A DNA stretch of 64,000 nt from Aureicoccus marinus (GCF_002954325.1 NZ_MQVX01000001.1:2648768-2712767); one strand, 5' to 3'. Positions 15,153-24,871 are shown, counted from the stretch's first letter. The notes: generated from the sequence alone by a model not told the origin. Program-made: numbers and translations.

Positions 15153-17225
15153 TTATTTGAAGTCAGCCTCAGAGACGCCTTCATTCACTTTGATTTCTTT
15201 TACTTTAAACTCGAAAGTTTGCGGTCCTACAGTCTGTACCAACATAAAAGGGAACTGGATTCCAGAAACCTCTTTGTAGTCTCCGAGCATTGTTTTTTGC
15301 TCGAACTGCTGACCTTGAGCTTCGATGATGTTTACTTCCAACACTTTTAGTCCGCTCTCTACGTCGTAGAAGACGTTTTTGTTGTCGGTTACTTTGATTT
15401 TGTAAGCTGCCTTACCATCAATCTTTTCGATGGCTTCCAGACTTACATTACCAAGAGTCAGCCAGTTGAGTTCTGGGAAAGTAGAGGACTCTTCTTTGGC
15501 CTTTTCGATTTCCTCAGGCGTCAACTCTCGTTTTTGACCTTGAGCAACGGCATACCCCTTGTCTCCGTCAATAACCTGCTTTTGGACCGAGTTCCCCATC
15601 ATCTTGATGTCTTGCATGAATCGTCCTTTTGGCGCCTTTTTCATTTCGAGCTCCAAAACCATACCCTGCATTTCTGCTTCGGCAGTCATCAAGTAAGACT
15701 CAACTGCTTCCAATTTATCTTTTCCTCCTGCGGCAGCAACGTAGGCCTCTAATACCGTAGTAGCATTTACACCCTCAGGGATTGGAATTTCAAAAACAGG
15801 CTTTTCTGTTTTCTGAGCCGTCTTGTCGTAGAAAAGAACAGGTACATTCTTTCCTTTGAACTCGATTTTTTCGAGGTTGTCAATCACATCGGCACCTTTT
15901 CCAACAACCACAACACGTGCGTTGTCAGAGCTCAAGTACTTCTGAGCAGCCTTTTGAACATCGTCAATGCTAACAGCATCTAGGCGCTCAAGGTAGGTCT
16001 CGTAATAGTCCGAAGGAAGGCCTTCAGTCGCGATGTTGTAGGCAAAGTTGGCCAGGGTTTGTGGGCTCTCTAGGGAACGAACAAAGCTCCCTGCGTAACC
16101 CGCCTTAGCATTCGCCAATTCTTCAGCACTTACAGGAGTTGTGGTGATTTTATCGATTTCTTCCAAAATCTGAACAACAGAACTATCGGTTACCGCATTA
16201 CGAACCGATGCAAAGGCGCGGAAGCGAACTTTACTGTTTTTGTCATTTCCGATACTGGAGTAAGAACCGTAAGTGTACCCCTTGTCTTCACGCAAGTTGA
16301 GGAAGAGACGTCCTTCAGCTCCACCCCCTAGAATTCGGTTAGCCAACAGAGCGTCTAGGTAGTCGTCGTTCTTCATTTTAAGATCGACTAAGTTTTGAAC
16401 GGTGACCTCTGATTGAACTGCATTCGGCATATCCACAAAGTTGATTTGCGTGTACTGAGCGTCTTTAGGCTCGCTAAAGCTCAAGGACAAAGGAGTCGCT
16501 TTGGTCCAATCGTTGAAGTACTTTTTAACGAGTTTCTTCACCTCTTTAAATTCGACATCACCAATAACGATCATGTACGCATTGGCTGGAACAAAATAGT
16601 CTCTGTAGAACTTCTTGGTATCGGCCAAAGTAACGTTGTTTACAGTTTCTTCGGTAGTGAATTCACCATACGGATGAGAAGTTCCATAGGCCAAAGCACT
16701 CTGAACACGTCCGGCGATGGCAGAAACGTCTTTCTCTTGCGTTTTTAGACCTGTCAAAAGGATTTCTTTTTCCTTGTCAAATTCTTCCTGAGTGAAGTTT
16801 GGATTCAATGCGGCATCCGCAAACATTTCCATAACACGAGGGAAGTACTTAGACAAACAACTGGCAAAACCACTTTGAGATCCAAAACTGATGTTGGCTC
16901 CCATAAAGTCCACTTCGTCGTTGAAGTCGTCCTTAGAAATATTGGTAGATCCTTTTCCGAGTAAGCTGCTCACCATGGATGACATACCGGCCTTGTCGCC
17001 TTCAGCGATAGGTGGGTTGTCCATGCTCAATTGAATAGAAACTCTTGGGAGTTTATGGTTTTCGACCACCATGACGGTCAGGCCGTTGTTCAGGTCAAAG
17101 GTCTCTGGAGTTCCCAAATTGATTTTAGGAGCAGGACCTGGCTCAGGTTGTTTGCTTCGATCGATCTGGGCGTTTACCAGTACAAAAGCAAAAAGTGCGA
17201 GTAGTGTAAATAAATTCTTCTTCAT
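15153..17225 (-). CDS. M16-family peptidase-like subunit without the zinc motif, with C-terminal extension
   Basis: A 690-residue protein with a signal peptide (LFTLLALFAFVLVNAQ) and two M16 half-domains up to about residue 460. The HxxEH zinc motif is absent; the matching region reads MSSMVSSLLGKGSTNIS. It is therefore probably the non-catalytic partner of the upstream M16 protein, like the alpha subunit of mitochondrial processing peptidase. After residue about 470 there is an extra domain of about 220 residues (MTAEAEMQGMVLELEMKKA, EVSGIQFPFMLVQTV) resembling periplasmic outer-membrane-associated beta domains. It follows the catalytic gene with one base between. It is likely periplasmic. 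Confidence 0.88.
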   Translation of the reverse strand: MKKNLFTLLALFAFVLVNAQIDRSKQPEPGPAPKINLGTPETFDLNNGLTVMVVENHKLPRVSIQLSMDNPPIAEGDKAGMSSMVSSLLGKGSTNISKDDFNDEVDFMGANISFGSQSGFASCLSKYFPRVMEMFADAALNPNFTQEEFDKEKEILLTGLKTQEKDVSAIAGRVQSALAYGTSHPYGEFTTEETVNNVTLADTKKFYRDYFVPANAYMIVIGDVEFKEVKKLVKKYFNDWTKATPLSLSFSEPKDAQYTQINFVDMPNAVQSEVTVQNLVDLKMKNDDYLDALLANRILGGGAEGRLFLNLREDKGYTYGSYSSIGNDKNSKVRFRAFASVRNAVTDSSVVQILEEIDKITTTPVSAEELANAKAGYAGSFVRSLESPQTLANFAYNIATEGLPSDYYETYLERLDAVSIDDVQKAAQKYLSSDNARVVVVGKGADVIDNLEKIEFKGKNVPVLFYDKTAQKTEKPVFEIPIPEGVNATTVLEAYVAAAGGKDKLEAVESYLMTAEAEMQGMVLELEMKKAPKGRFMQDIKMMGNSVQKQVIDGDKGYAVAQGQKRELTPEEIEKAKEESSTFPELNWLTLGNVSLEAIEKIDGKAAYKIKVTDNKNVFYDVESGLKVLEVNIIEAQGQQFEQKTMLGDYKEVSGIQFPFMLVQTVGPQTFEFKVKEIKVNEGVSEADFK

Positions 17226-17226
17226 C

Positions 17227-18549
17227 TTACTTAGATTCTTTTTGTTCTGGCAAGTATTCCAATTCCAGACGTTGATTTGGGTTCAAGTATTTGCGGGCTA
17301 CATCGCGAATTTCTTCACGGGTGATGCTTCTGTAGATATCGATCTGGGTGTTGATCAGGTTGGTATCATCATAGAGCATGTAGTAGCGAGCCAAAGAGTT
17401 GGCGATTCCAGAAACACTGCTGTTGGAATTCACAAAGTTATTCTCGAACTGGTTCTGAAGTTTTTGGTAATCTCTTTCAGAAATCAAATCCTTTTGGATC
17501 TTGATAATTTCTTCGTCTATTTCTTTTTGCAGATCTGGAAGGGTATTATCACCTACAGGAAGTGCACCAACGATGTAAGAACCGTAATCCTCACGAGAGT
17601 TGTTGAAGGCAAATACCTGAAGAGCCATTTTCTTTTCATCTACGATTTTCTTGTACATCTTGGAGCTCTGTCCACTGCTGAGGTAAGAAGAAATCATGTC
17701 CAAAACATAGGCATCTCTTTCGGTTTGAGCAGGCGTACGGTAAGCCATCATCAAAAGAGGAATCTGAATGTTTGGATCGTAGAACTTGGTCTTTATGGTT
17801 TCAGTGATCGGCTCTTCCTTGTAGGTTTTACGAGGAACGTCTTTCCCGCGTGGAATAGGGCCGAAGTAGTCCTGAATCATTTTCTTGGTTTTGGCGATAT
17901 CAATATCACCGGCAACAACCAATACCGCGTTGTTGGGTACGTAATAGATTTCGTTAAAACGTTTGAAGTCATCCAGGGTTGCGCTGGCCAAGTGCTCAAG
18001 AGAACCAATCGTTTGCCAACGGTAAGGGTGATTTTTGAAGAGGTTTTCGGCAACGACGATACTCCACTGTCCGTAAGGAGAGTTGTCGTAACGCAATCTC
18101 TTCTCTTCCTGAACAACTTCTTTCTGGGTGTCTACCCCAATTTGGTTGATGATCGGGTGGAGAAGACGCTCTGATTCCATCCAAAGTCCCAATTCCAAAT
18201 TGTTGGAAGGGAAGTTTTCGTAGTAATAGGTGCGGTCCTGAGTGGTGTTCGCGTTGTTACTTCCTCCATTAGAAGTAACCAACTTGAACCACTCACCGCG
18301 TTCGATGTTTTCGGTTCCTTCAAACAGCAAGTGTTCAAAGAAGTGAGCAAATCCTGTCTTGTCACTCTCTTCATCTTTTGCACCGACGTGGTACATAACT
18401 GAAGTAGTCACCACCGGGGCAGAATTGTCTTGATGCAGAATAACATGCATGCCATTGTCTAGGTCATACTCTTCATAACTCACTTGCTGGGCATGGAGTA
18501 AGGGCATGAAAAGTAACAATGCACCTGCAAGAGTGATTGTGTGTTTCAT
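17227..18549 (-). CDS. M16-family zinc peptidase, catalytic subunit
   Basis: A 440-residue exported pitrilysin-type metallopeptidase. The signal peptide ends near LLHAQQ. The inverted zinc motif is H69-F-F-E72-H73 (AHFFEHLLFEGTEN), with the distal glutamate probably in QKEVVQEEKRLRYDN. A second M16 half (about residues 190-400) carries the inactive fold. Together with the next gene it should form a heterodimeric clamshell protease for peptides in the periplasm. It is first in a two-gene operon ended by the terminator at 15103-15130. Confidence 0.92.
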   Translation of the reverse strand: MKHTITLAGALLLFMPLLHAQQVSYEEYDLDNGMHVILHQDNSAPVVTTSVMYHVGAKDEESDKTGFAHFFEHLLFEGTENIERGEWFKLVTSNGGSNNANTTQDRTYYYENFPSNNLELGLWMESERLLHPIINQIGVDTQKEVVQEEKRLRYDNSPYGQWSIVVAENLFKNHPYRWQTIGSLEHLASATLDDFKRFNEIYYVPNNAVLVVAGDIDIAKTKKMIQDYFGPIPRGKDVPRKTYKEEPITETIKTKFYDPNIQIPLLMMAYRTPAQTERDAYVLDMISSYLSSGQSSKMYKKIVDEKKMALQVFAFNNSREDYGSYIVGALPVGDNTLPDLQKEIDEEIIKIQKDLISERDYQKLQNQFENNFVNSNSSVSGIANSLARYYMLYDDTNLINTQIDIYRSITREEIRDVARKYLNPNQRLELEYLPEQKESK

Positions 18550-18750
18550 TTGTATCTTATTAAGTTAATTTCCGAACATTAGTGTTCACATTTCTAAAAG
18601 TGTTACAAATTATCGAGATTATTTCGCTTTACCGCAGGAATACCCTAGGCTTTAACAAGAATTTAAAGGATAGAGATGGGAGGCAGAAAAGCACGACGAG
18701 AGGTTCGAAAGAAGGATTTTGATTTCCCTTTCAATTTTAGGCTCGAACTC

Positions 18751-18781
18751 CTTGATATTTCCTGAATTAGAAGTATATTTG
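18751..18781 (+). promoter_or_regulatory. promoter of rplU-rpmA
   Basis: A perfect TAnnTTTG element (TATATTTG, 18774-18781) with CTTG 19 bases upstream (18751-18754) as a near-match to the -33 TTTG box. It is placed 41 bases before the rplU start. Confidence 0.6.
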
Positions 18782-18822
18782 CAGCCGCTAATTTAACAGC
18801 AATACAAAAAACCTCAGGCAAT

Positions 18823-19362
18823 ATGTATGCAATTGTAGAAATGGCAGGGCAGCAATTTAAGGTTGCGAAAGACCAAAAAGTCTACGTACATCGCTTGGAC
18901 GCAGCAGAAGGAGATCAGGTCGTATTCGACAAGGTTCTTTTGTTGGACAACGATGGAAAAGTGACTGTTGGCGCCCCCGTCATAGAAGGTGCGGCTGTAG
19001 AAGCCAAAATTGTAAAGCACCTGAAAGGAGACAAAGTAATTGTCTTCAAGAAAAAGAGAAGAAAAGGCTACCGCAAGAAAAACGGGCACCGTCAATCCCT
19101 GACAGAAATCGTCGTTGAAGGAATTGTGGCCAGTGGAGCTAAGAAATCAGCAGCCAAACCTAAAGCGGCTCCTAAGAAAGCAGAAGCTCCTAAAGCGGAG
19201 GCACCTGCCAAAGCTGCTCCAGCCAAGAAGGAAGCCAAAGCAGCTCCAGTAGGAGATTTGAGCTCTAAAACGGTTGCTGAATTGAAAGAAATGGCCAAAG
19301 CGGCCGGTATCTCAGGATATTCATCTATGAAGAAAGCTGACTTAATCGCAGCTTTGTCTTAA
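18823..19362 (+). CDS. rplU: 50S ribosomal protein L21 (bL21) with C-terminal extension
   Basis: Residues 1-103 are canonical L21 ([39 protein letters not shown]). A 40-residue Ala/Lys/Pro linker follows, then a compact C-terminal segment (residues about 146-179, [19 protein letters not shown]) resembling the SAP/Rho-N helix-extended-loop-helix fold. L21 elsewhere is about 103 residues. The extension is known from Bacteroidota and may bind RNA or DNA. rpmA follows after 18 bases. Confidence 0.96.
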   Translation: MYAIVEMAGQQFKVAKDQKVYVHRLDAAEGDQVVFDKVLLLDNDGKVTVGAPVIEGAAVEAKIVKHLKGDKVIVFKKKRRKGYRKKNGHRQSLTEIVVEGIVASGAKKSAAKPKAAPKKAEAPKAEAPAKAAPAKKEAKAAPVGDLSSKTVAELKEMAKAAGISGYSSMKKADLIAALS

Positions 19363-19380
19363 TCTTAATACGGAAGAGAA

Positions 19381-19638
19381 ATGGCACACAAAAAAGGAGT
19401 TGGTAGCTCTAAAAACGGAAGAGAATCCGAATCGAAACGATTAGGGGTTAAGATCTTTGGTGGCCAGCATGCTATTGCAGGAAACATTATCGTTCGTCAA
19501 CGTGGAACTCAACACAATCCTGGCGAAAACGTGTATGCTAGCAAAGACCACACACTGCACGCCCGTGTTGACGGAATTGTAAAGTTTGAAAAGAAAGCAG
19601 GAGGAAAAAGCTTCGTATCTATTGTACCTGAAGCTTAA
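19381..19638 (+). CDS. rpmA: 50S ribosomal protein L27 (bL27)
   Basis: An 85-residue L27, complete, with the basic N-terminus ([20 protein letters not shown]), [22 protein letters not shown] and the [10 protein letters not shown] segment. The N-terminus starts directly with the mature form; the cleavable extension seen in Firmicutes is absent. It forms a two-gene operon with rplU and is followed by a strong terminator. Confidence 0.97.
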   Translation: MAHKKGVGSSKNGRESESKRLGVKIFGGQHAIAGNIIVRQRGTQHNPGENVYASKDHTLHARVDGIVKFEKKAGGKSFVSIVPEA

Positions 19639-19654
19639 GACTCTGTCTTAGAAT

Positions 19655-19685
19655 AAAAAAGCCCTGGTTTTGCCAGGGCTTTTTT
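19655..19685 (+). terminator. bidirectional terminator after rpmA
   Basis: A 13-bp perfect stem (19655-19667 with 19673-19685), GC core GCCCTGG, five-base loop, U tract on both strands. It serves rplU-rpmA on the plus strand and the DUF1569 gene (ending at 19698) on the minus strand. Confidence 0.93.
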
Positions 19686-19697
19686 GTGTCCTTTGGT

Positions 19698-20243
19698 TTA
19701 GCTTCCCGATTTAAGGATATCCCGAACAATTTTGAGGTGATGCCGGGTGTGTACCTTCATTAGTCTCTGAGTCTGACCACGGTCGATCATACCAAATACG
19801 GGATGTTTGGTGTAGGCCTTTTCGTCAAGATCCTTCAGTTTGGCGATGCGTTCTTTCGCTTTGCTCAATTGAGCTTCGATATCAGATTTTTCGATGACTT
19901 CAGGTGGTCGAACTTCATCCGTAGCTTGTGCGCGTCCTCTTGGAATGATGCCCGTTGTAAAAACAACCAAGCGACTGGCGTTTAATTCAGATTCAAAGTC
20001 TTCAGGATTGGAGTTTTCCAAGGCGTCATAAAGGCGGTTAACAACCAGCAGCATATGGTCCAGGTGCCAGGCGACATCTGCTTCCGACACTGCGGTATTG
20101 CGCACTTTACGTTTTTCGATAAGGCTTTCGATTTCGGCCAACTCCTCATCGAGAAAGTCATTGGAAGTTTCGCGGTTATTGATCACGGCGAAAATCGCTA
20201 AAACAGCGATTAGGGCGACCAAAAAGAACAGTACTTTTTTCAT
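19698..20243 (-). CDS. DUF1569 / DinB-like protein with N-terminal membrane anchor
   Basis: A 181-residue protein with one N-terminal hydrophobic segment (LFFLVALIAVLAIFAVI). The rest resembles the DUF1569 branch of the DinB four-helix superfamily, with WHLDHMLLVVNRLYDAL and HPVFGMIDRGQTQRLMKVHTRHHLKI; the spaced histidines could bind a metal. The activity is unknown. DinB-like proteins include thiol-dependent transferases. It stands alone, between the bidirectional terminator and the reductase gene. Confidence 0.7.
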   Translation of the reverse strand: MKKVLFFLVALIAVLAIFAVINNRETSNDFLDEELAEIESLIEKRKVRNTAVSEADVAWHLDHMLLVVNRLYDALENSNPEDFESELNASRLVVFTTGIIPRGRAQATDEVRPPEVIEKSDIEAQLSKAKERIAKLKDLDEKAYTKHPVFGMIDRGQTQRLMKVHTRHHLKIVRDILKSGS

Positions 20244-20300
20244 GTTAATGGTATTGTATTCAGCAGTGAAAATACTGAAAAGGAAAGGATTACGCCTTTT

Positions 20301-21410
20301 TTACCAACTCTGGTTCCGAAAGTTATGGGCTAATGCATAGCGAACAGAAGATTGTAGGTACTCCTGGGTGTTGTATTGCGGCATGGGCAAAATACTCTCT
20401 AATAAGGCGGTATCCCATTCAGAAGGAGCAGCGGTCAGGTAGGGAGTCAGGTGGACGCCGATGGTCTCGTAATAGAGTTTTTCGAGTGCAGATTCGAAGC
20501 CACTAGTGGCATTGATCAATTCTCTTGTCAGACGATATCCCTGAAAGCCGACAGCCTTCAGTATTTGGCTAATCCCCCCTTCAATAGGCGTTCCTTGCGC
20601 GTGAACGATATTCAGCTGATCAATAGGTTGATCCATCACCTTACAAATAACCTTGGCGGCGTAATCCGCGGGGATGATGTTGAGGTTGCTCTGTTCTCCG
20701 GCGGCAATGCGAATACCCCGTTCGTTGTGCTGTGCCATATGGGCAAAGAACTTGGCGAAGAGGTAGAAAACCATGTATTTCGAAATGAAATAGGGGGAGC
20801 TGCCGTAAATATTGCCCCCCAAAACACTGGGTCTTAAGATTTGCAGTTCCAGTTGGTCTTGGGCACATTTTTCGGCTAAAAATCGCTCGGAGGCGTGCTT
20901 GGATGCCTCATAAAAATTACGGTAGTCCAGGTTTTCGGCCGAGAGGTAGTCGTTGCCAATCAGACCCGTACGACGTCCAATGGCGAAGGCTGTACTGATG
21001 TACACCCATTTCGAAAGAAAGGGCCGCAAGAGGCCATAGAGCTTTTGGGTAAAGCCCAGATTTTCTTGGTAGATTTCTTCTTTGTGTTTGGGATGCTGCG
21101 AAAGATTCACAAAGCCCGCTAGATGCACAAAAATATAAGACTGGAGTCCTTGGAGGACCTCGGAGGTACGTTCCAATTGCTCGGGGCTAATAACCCGAAG
21201 ACGCTGATCTTCCCAAGGCTTTTTGCTCCGGATTAGAGCCGGAGCAAAAGGGCTTGAGAGCAATTTTTCAATGCGTTTTTCAGGAGAAACACCCTTCTTG
21301 GGACGCACCACAAGCACCAGTTCTTCAAGCATATCTAAACGGCTTTCCAGCAGTTCAAAAAGCACTTGAGACCCCAGGGCTCCGGTTGCTCCAGTCAGGA
21401 TGATTTTCAT
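20301..21410 (-). CDS. NAD(P)-dependent reductase, NAD_binding_4 / extended SDR type
   Basis: A 369-residue Rossmann protein. The dinucleotide motif GATGALGSQV is at residues 7-16 and the SDR active site is in YEASKHASERF (Tyr-x3-Lys). The layout fits the thioester-reductase/male-sterility branch (NAD_binding_4), whose members reduce acyl thioesters, but sterol dehydrogenase-like epimerases look similar. The gene directly follows ahcY (start ATG adjacent to the ahcY stop) and is probably co-transcribed. A functional link to the methyl cycle is not obvious. Confidence 0.75.
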   Translation of the reverse strand: MKIILTGATGALGSQVLFELLESRLDMLEELVLVVRPKKGVSPEKRIEKLLSSPFAPALIRSKKPWEDQRLRVISPEQLERTSEVLQGLQSYIFVHLAGFVNLSQHPKHKEEIYQENLGFTQKLYGLLRPFLSKWVYISTAFAIGRRTGLIGNDYLSAENLDYRNFYEASKHASERFLAEKCAQDQLELQILRPSVLGGNIYGSSPYFISKYMVFYLFAKFFAHMAQHNERGIRIAAGEQSNLNIIPADYAAKVICKVMDQPIDQLNIVHAQGTPIEGGISQILKAVGFQGYRLTRELINATSGFESALEKLYYETIGVHLTPYLTAAPSEWDTALLESILPMPQYNTQEYLQSSVRYALAHNFRNQSW

Positions 21411-22727
21411 TTAGTATCGGTAATAGTCAGGTTTGAATGGACCTTCAACAGTTACACCAATATAAGAAGCCTGATCTTCTTTCAGTTCAGTCAGTTCTGC
21501 ACCGAGGCGTGCCAAGTGCAATTGAGCGACCTTTTCGTCCAGGTGTTTAGGCAACATATAGACCTTGTTTTCGTACTTCTCGTTTGAGTTCCACAACTCA
21601 ATCTGAGCCAGGGTCTGGTTGGTGAAGGAATTACTCATCACGAAACTCGGGTGGCCTGTGGCACAACCCAGATTCACCAAACGACCTTCGGCCAATACGA
21701 TCAAATCCTTATCGCCGATGGTGTACTGATCTACTTGTGGTTTGATCTCCACTTTGGAATCTCCGAAAGCACCATTTAACCAAGCCATATCGATTTCGTT
21801 ATCGAAGTGACCGATATTACAAACGATGGCTTTGTCCTTAAGGGCTCGGAAGTGTTCCTCGCGGATAATGTCTTTATTTCCGGTAGCGGTAATCACGACA
21901 TCAGCTTGATCAATCACCGTCTCGAGTCGCTTGACCTCGTAACCGTCCATAGCGGCTTGAAGGGCACAAATTGGATCGATTTCCGTTACCGTAACAATGG
22001 CTCCAGCTCCTCGGAAGGAAGCGGCAGTTCCTTTACCTACATCTCCGTATCCGGCAACGACAACTCGTTTCCCAGCCAACATGGTATCGGTGGCTCGACG
22101 GATAGCGTCTACTGCGCTCTCACGGCAACCGTATTTGTTGTCAAACTTGGATTTAGTCACCGAGTCATTGACATTGATAGCGGGCATGGGAAGGGTTCCG
22201 TTTTTAACTCGCTCGTAAAGGCGGTGTACCCCGGTGGTTGTTTCTTCAGAAAGACCTTTAATGGCAGCGGCCAATTCCGGGTATCGGTCCAAAACCATAT
22301 TGGTCAAGTCCCCTCCATCGTCCAAAATCATATTTAGAGGATCTCTGCTTTCCCCGAAGAAAAGCGTCTGTTCGATACACCAATCGAACTCTTCTTCGGT
22401 CATGCCTTTCCAGGCGTAAACAGGAATCCCGGCTGCAGCAATAGCGGCAGCGGCATGGTCTTGTGTCGAAAAGATATTACAGGAACTCCAGGTGACCTCT
22501 GCTCCCAGGGCAACAAGGGTTTCGATGAGAACCGCAGTTTGAATCGTCATGTGCAGGCATCCTGCAATTTTTGCTCCTTTTAAGGGTTGTTCCTTCCCGT
22601 ATTCTTCTCTTAAAGCCATCAATCCGGGCATTTCGGCCTCGGCGAGACGAATCTCTTTTCGGCCCCAGTCGGCCAGGCTGATATCTTTTACTTTAAAAGG
22701 TACGTAAGGGATTGTTTTTGTGCTCAT
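21411..22727 (-). CDS. ahcY: adenosylhomocysteinase
   Basis: Hydrolyses S-adenosylhomocysteine to adenosine and homocysteine, keeping methyltransferases free of product inhibition. The 438 residues include [40 protein letters not shown], the NAD motif [11 protein letters not shown] and the C-terminal PDYYRY that reaches into the partner subunit. An earlier in-frame start at 22784 is possible but gives an atypical Lys/Arg-rich extension. The ATG at 22727 ([16 protein letters not shown]) is preferred. Confidence 0.96.
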   Translation of the reverse strand: MSTKTIPYVPFKVKDISLADWGRKEIRLAEAEMPGLMALREEYGKEQPLKGAKIAGCLHMTIQTAVLIETLVALGAEVTWSSCNIFSTQDHAAAAIAAAGIPVYAWKGMTEEEFDWCIEQTLFFGESRDPLNMILDDGGDLTNMVLDRYPELAAAIKGLSEETTTGVHRLYERVKNGTLPMPAINVNDSVTKSKFDNKYGCRESAVDAIRRATDTMLAGKRVVVAGYGDVGKGTAASFRGAGAIVTVTEIDPICALQAAMDGYEVKRLETVIDQADVVITATGNKDIIREEHFRALKDKAIVCNIGHFDNEIDMAWLNGAFGDSKVEIKPQVDQYTIGDKDLIVLAEGRLVNLGCATGHPSFVMSNSFTNQTLAQIELWNSNEKYENKVYMLPKHLDEKVAQLHLARLGAELTELKEDQASYIGVTVEGPFKPDYYRY

Positions 22728-22802
22728 AGGTGCTTTGCGTTTTCTTTTTGTAGCTTCGCTTTCTGCCTTTCGGCAAAGGTACAAATTCAGTAAGTCATAG
22801 TC

Positions 22803-23435
22803 GTGCCATTATTCAAAAGCCTTACAATCAATTCTGGGACTCAACTGCTTCTGTGGAAGGTGACCGAGAGCGAAAGCGAACTGGCCGCTGAGGTAGAATT
22901 GACACCGTATTGTCAAGCCCGTATGCAGGGCATGAAATCCGAGATACACCGCCGGGCTTTTTTAAGCATCCGCCATCTTCTGGCCGAGCGGGGGTACCAG
23001 GACCGAGATTTGTACTACAATGAACAGGGGAAGCCGTTTTTAAAAGACAAGACCCGAATTTCCATTACCCATTCCGGCCCCTTTACGGGCATCATTCTAA
23101 GCACTTCAGAGGAGGTGGGAATAGATATCGAGCAACAGCGTTCTAAAATTATTCGCATCGCTCACAAGTTCACCCCTCTACAAGAATACCGAACCCTGGC
23201 CAATACCGAGGCACTGATTCGCAAACTCACGGTGGTTTGGGGGGTAAAGGAATCGCTTTACAAAATATACGGAACCCCGGGGCTGAGCTTCTTGAACAAC
23301 ATTGTGGTTCAGGATTTTGATTTGGGAGATGAGGAATTGCAGGCCACTGTACACTACAAAGGCCAAAAAAGCGCTTTTCGATGCACTTACGAAGAATTTG
23401 AAGGCTACACTTGTGTGTACGCCCGCCAACTATAA
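22803..23435 (+). CDS. 4-phosphopantetheinyl transferase superfamily protein
   Basis: A 210-residue Sfp/AcpT-type enzyme that loads the phosphopantetheine arm from CoA on carrier proteins. The magnesium and catalytic motifs are present: G106-I-D108-I-E110 and W146GVKE150SLYK154, with the ISITHSG segment before them. The start is GTG at 22803. It ends 8 bases before the thiamine-binding protein gene. It is probably the holo-ACP synthase of this lineage or a second PPTase. A link to the neighbouring thiamine genes is not expected. Confidence 0.9.
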   Translation: MPLFKSLTINSGTQLLLWKVTESESELAAEVELTPYCQARMQGMKSEIHRRAFLSIRHLLAERGYQDRDLYYNEQGKPFLKDKTRISITHSGPFTGIILSTSEEVGIDIEQQRSKIIRIAHKFTPLQEYRTLANTEALIRKLTVVWGVKESLYKIYGTPGLSFLNNIVVQDFDLGDEELQATVHYKGQKSAFRCTYEEFEGYTCVYARQL

Positions 23436-23443
23436 ATCAAAGC

Positions 23444-23704
23444 ATGGAAATATCCGTCGAACTTACTTTGAGCCCTTTACAAGACAATTTTGAACCCCCC
23501 ATCATCGCCTTTATTCAGGCCCTGAGGTCTTCAGGACTAAGGGTTCTCGAAAATCCCTTGAGCACACAGGTTTACGGGCCATATGATCAGGTCATGGAGG
23601 TCCTAAACAAAGAGATTAAAACAGCCATGGAAGCCCTGGATCAGGGAGTCCTACTATTAAAAATGGTCAAGTCTGACCGAAGCGATTATGAACCCCATTT
23701 TTGA
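23444..23704 (+). CDS. thiamine-binding protein (YkoF/MTH1187 family)
   Basis: An 86-residue ferredoxin-like protein of the DUF77/YkoF family (MEISVELTLSPLQDNF to IAFIQALRSSGLRV). Members bind thiamine or HMP. The ATG at 23444 gives the family N-terminus. Its 3-prime end overlaps the PnuC-type permease gene by 17 bases. The pairing with a Pnu transporter and, downstream, a TPP-riboswitch-controlled receptor supports a thiamine salvage role, probably as a cytoplasmic buffer or carrier. Confidence 0.82.
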   Translation: MEISVELTLSPLQDNFEPPIIAFIQALRSSGLRVLENPLSTQVYGPYDQVMEVLNKEIKTAMEALDQGVLLLKMVKSDRSDYEPHF

Positions 23705-24329
23705 TTTTTTCTTCGAGATCTATTCGGGTCGCCCGACGCACCTGATCATCCTTGAAGCGATCGCTTTTGTCACCGGGATCGCCAGTGTCATCCTGGCCAA
23801 AAAGGAACATATTGGGGTGTATCCAACCGGATTGATCGCCACCACGATTACGGTCTACCTCTTCTGGGTCGATCAGCTTTTGGGGGACATGATGATGAAT
23901 TTTTACTATTCCATCATGAGCATTTACGGTTGGTATAACTGGGCTCGTAAAAAGGAGGGAGATCCGGTGGTTCACATTTCTAAAACGACCTCTAAAGAAC
24001 GTTGGATTGGGGCCGTTCTTTGCCTCTTTACGATGGGGGTAACCTATGGAGTTTACCGGGGTTTTGATGTGGATCTCGGCCCATTGAACTACATTGATAT
24101 CCTGACTTCAGGTATCTTCTTTACCGCCATGTGGTACATGGCCAACAAGAAGATTGCCAATTGGAGTCTCTGGATTTTGGGAGACTGCATCACGGTGCCT
24201 TTGTACGGATACCGGGGATGGGGTATGTTTGCCCTCCAGTTTTTGGTGTTTACGATTTTGGCAATTCAAGGTTATCGAGCGTGGAAAAGATCATACCAAA
24301 GCAACTTGAAAGAAGCGAACCTCCCCTAG
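23688..24329 (+). CDS. pnuC: PnuC/PnuT-family vitamin permease (probably thiamine)
   Basis: A 213-residue membrane protein with the Pnu family signature QLLGDMMMNFYYSIMSIYGW and the matching second half (WSLWILGDCITVPLYGYRGW). Pnu transporters move vitamins by facilitated diffusion and depend on intracellular phosphorylation for trapping. Position between a thiamine-binding protein and a NadR-like P-loop protein suggests the thiamine type (PnuT) rather than nicotinamide riboside. Both neighbours overlap it, by 17 and 49 bases. Confidence 0.88.
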   Translation: MNPIFDFFFEIYSGRPTHLIILEAIAFVTGIASVILAKKEHIGVYPTGLIATTITVYLFWVDQLLGDMMMNFYYSIMSIYGWYNWARKKEGDPVVHISKTTSKERWIGAVLCLFTMGVTYGVYRGFDVDLGPLNYIDILTSGIFFTAMWYMANKKIANWSLWILGDCITVPLYGYRGWGMFALQFLVFTILAIQGYRAWKRSYQSNLKEANLP

Positions 24330-24871
24330 TTCGGGTGGTACTCTTTGGGCCGGAATCTACCGGAAAAACAACCTTGTCCAGGCAGCTATCAGAGCACTAT
24401 CGGGCGCCCTGGGTGGCTGAATTCGCAAGGGACTTTTTACAGCGAAAATGGGACGCCCAGAAGGAAGTGTGTTCAGAGGCGGACTTAATTGATATCGCTA
24501 TCGGGCAAGTGGAGTCCGAAAATCAAGCAGCCGAACAGGCAGACCCCCTTCTGATTTGCGATACGGATGTTCTGGAAACCCTGGCCTATTCTTATTGGTA
24601 TTTTGGTTCGAAGGCGGATGAAAGGCTGGAAGAATCTGCACAGCAAGCTGAATACGACTTGTACTTACTGACTTATATCGATACCCCATGGACTCCGGAT
24701 GATCTTCGAGATCAGCCCGATGCGCGCCCGGAATTGTTTGCTCATTTTAAGAATTGCCTTGAGCGATTTGACCGAAATTTCGTTATTTTGAAAGGAGATC
24801 CTTATACCCGTTTTACCCGGGCTACTGAACTCATCGATAAACTTATTCATGCAGCTCAAAACAAGCGATAA
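24281..24871 (+). CDS. NadR-like P-loop ATPase/kinase of the thiamine locus
   Basis: A 196-residue AAA_28/NadR-C-like protein. The Walker A motif G23-PESTGK-T30 lies near the N-terminus, followed by WVAEFARDFLQRKW (typical of the ribosylnicotinamide kinase domain) and LLICDTDVLETLAY (Walker B-like). In NadR this domain phosphorylates nicotinamide riboside. Here the nicotinamide nucleotide adenylyltransferase domain is missing and the partners are thiamine genes, so a vitamin-trapping kinase for thiamine is plausible but unproven. The start is GTG at 24281, inside the end of pnuC (49-base overlap). Confidence 0.82.
   Translation: MEKIIPKQLERSEPPLVRVVLFGPESTGKTTLSRQLSEHYRAPWVAEFARDFLQRKWDAQKEVCSEADLIDIAIGQVESENQAAEQADPLLICDTDVLETLAYSYWYFGSKADERLEESAQQAEYDLYLLTYIDTPWTPDDLRDQPDARPELFAHFKNCLERFDRNFVILKGDPYTRFTRATELIDKLIHAAQNKR

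Noticed and set aside
17071-18174. A long open frame (367 codons) on the plus strand
   Set aside because: It lies opposite the catalytic M16 peptidase gene, whose zinc motif and signal peptide are clear; the protein from the plus strand has no family features.
18676-18765. A 29-codon frame upstream of rplU (MGGRKARREVRKKDFDF)
   Set aside because: It runs over the -33 region of the rplU promoter and has no recognised family; probably chance.
20451-20837. Plus-strand frame opposite the reductase gene
   Set aside because: The minus strand has a full Rossmann protein with YxxxK; the plus frame has no features.
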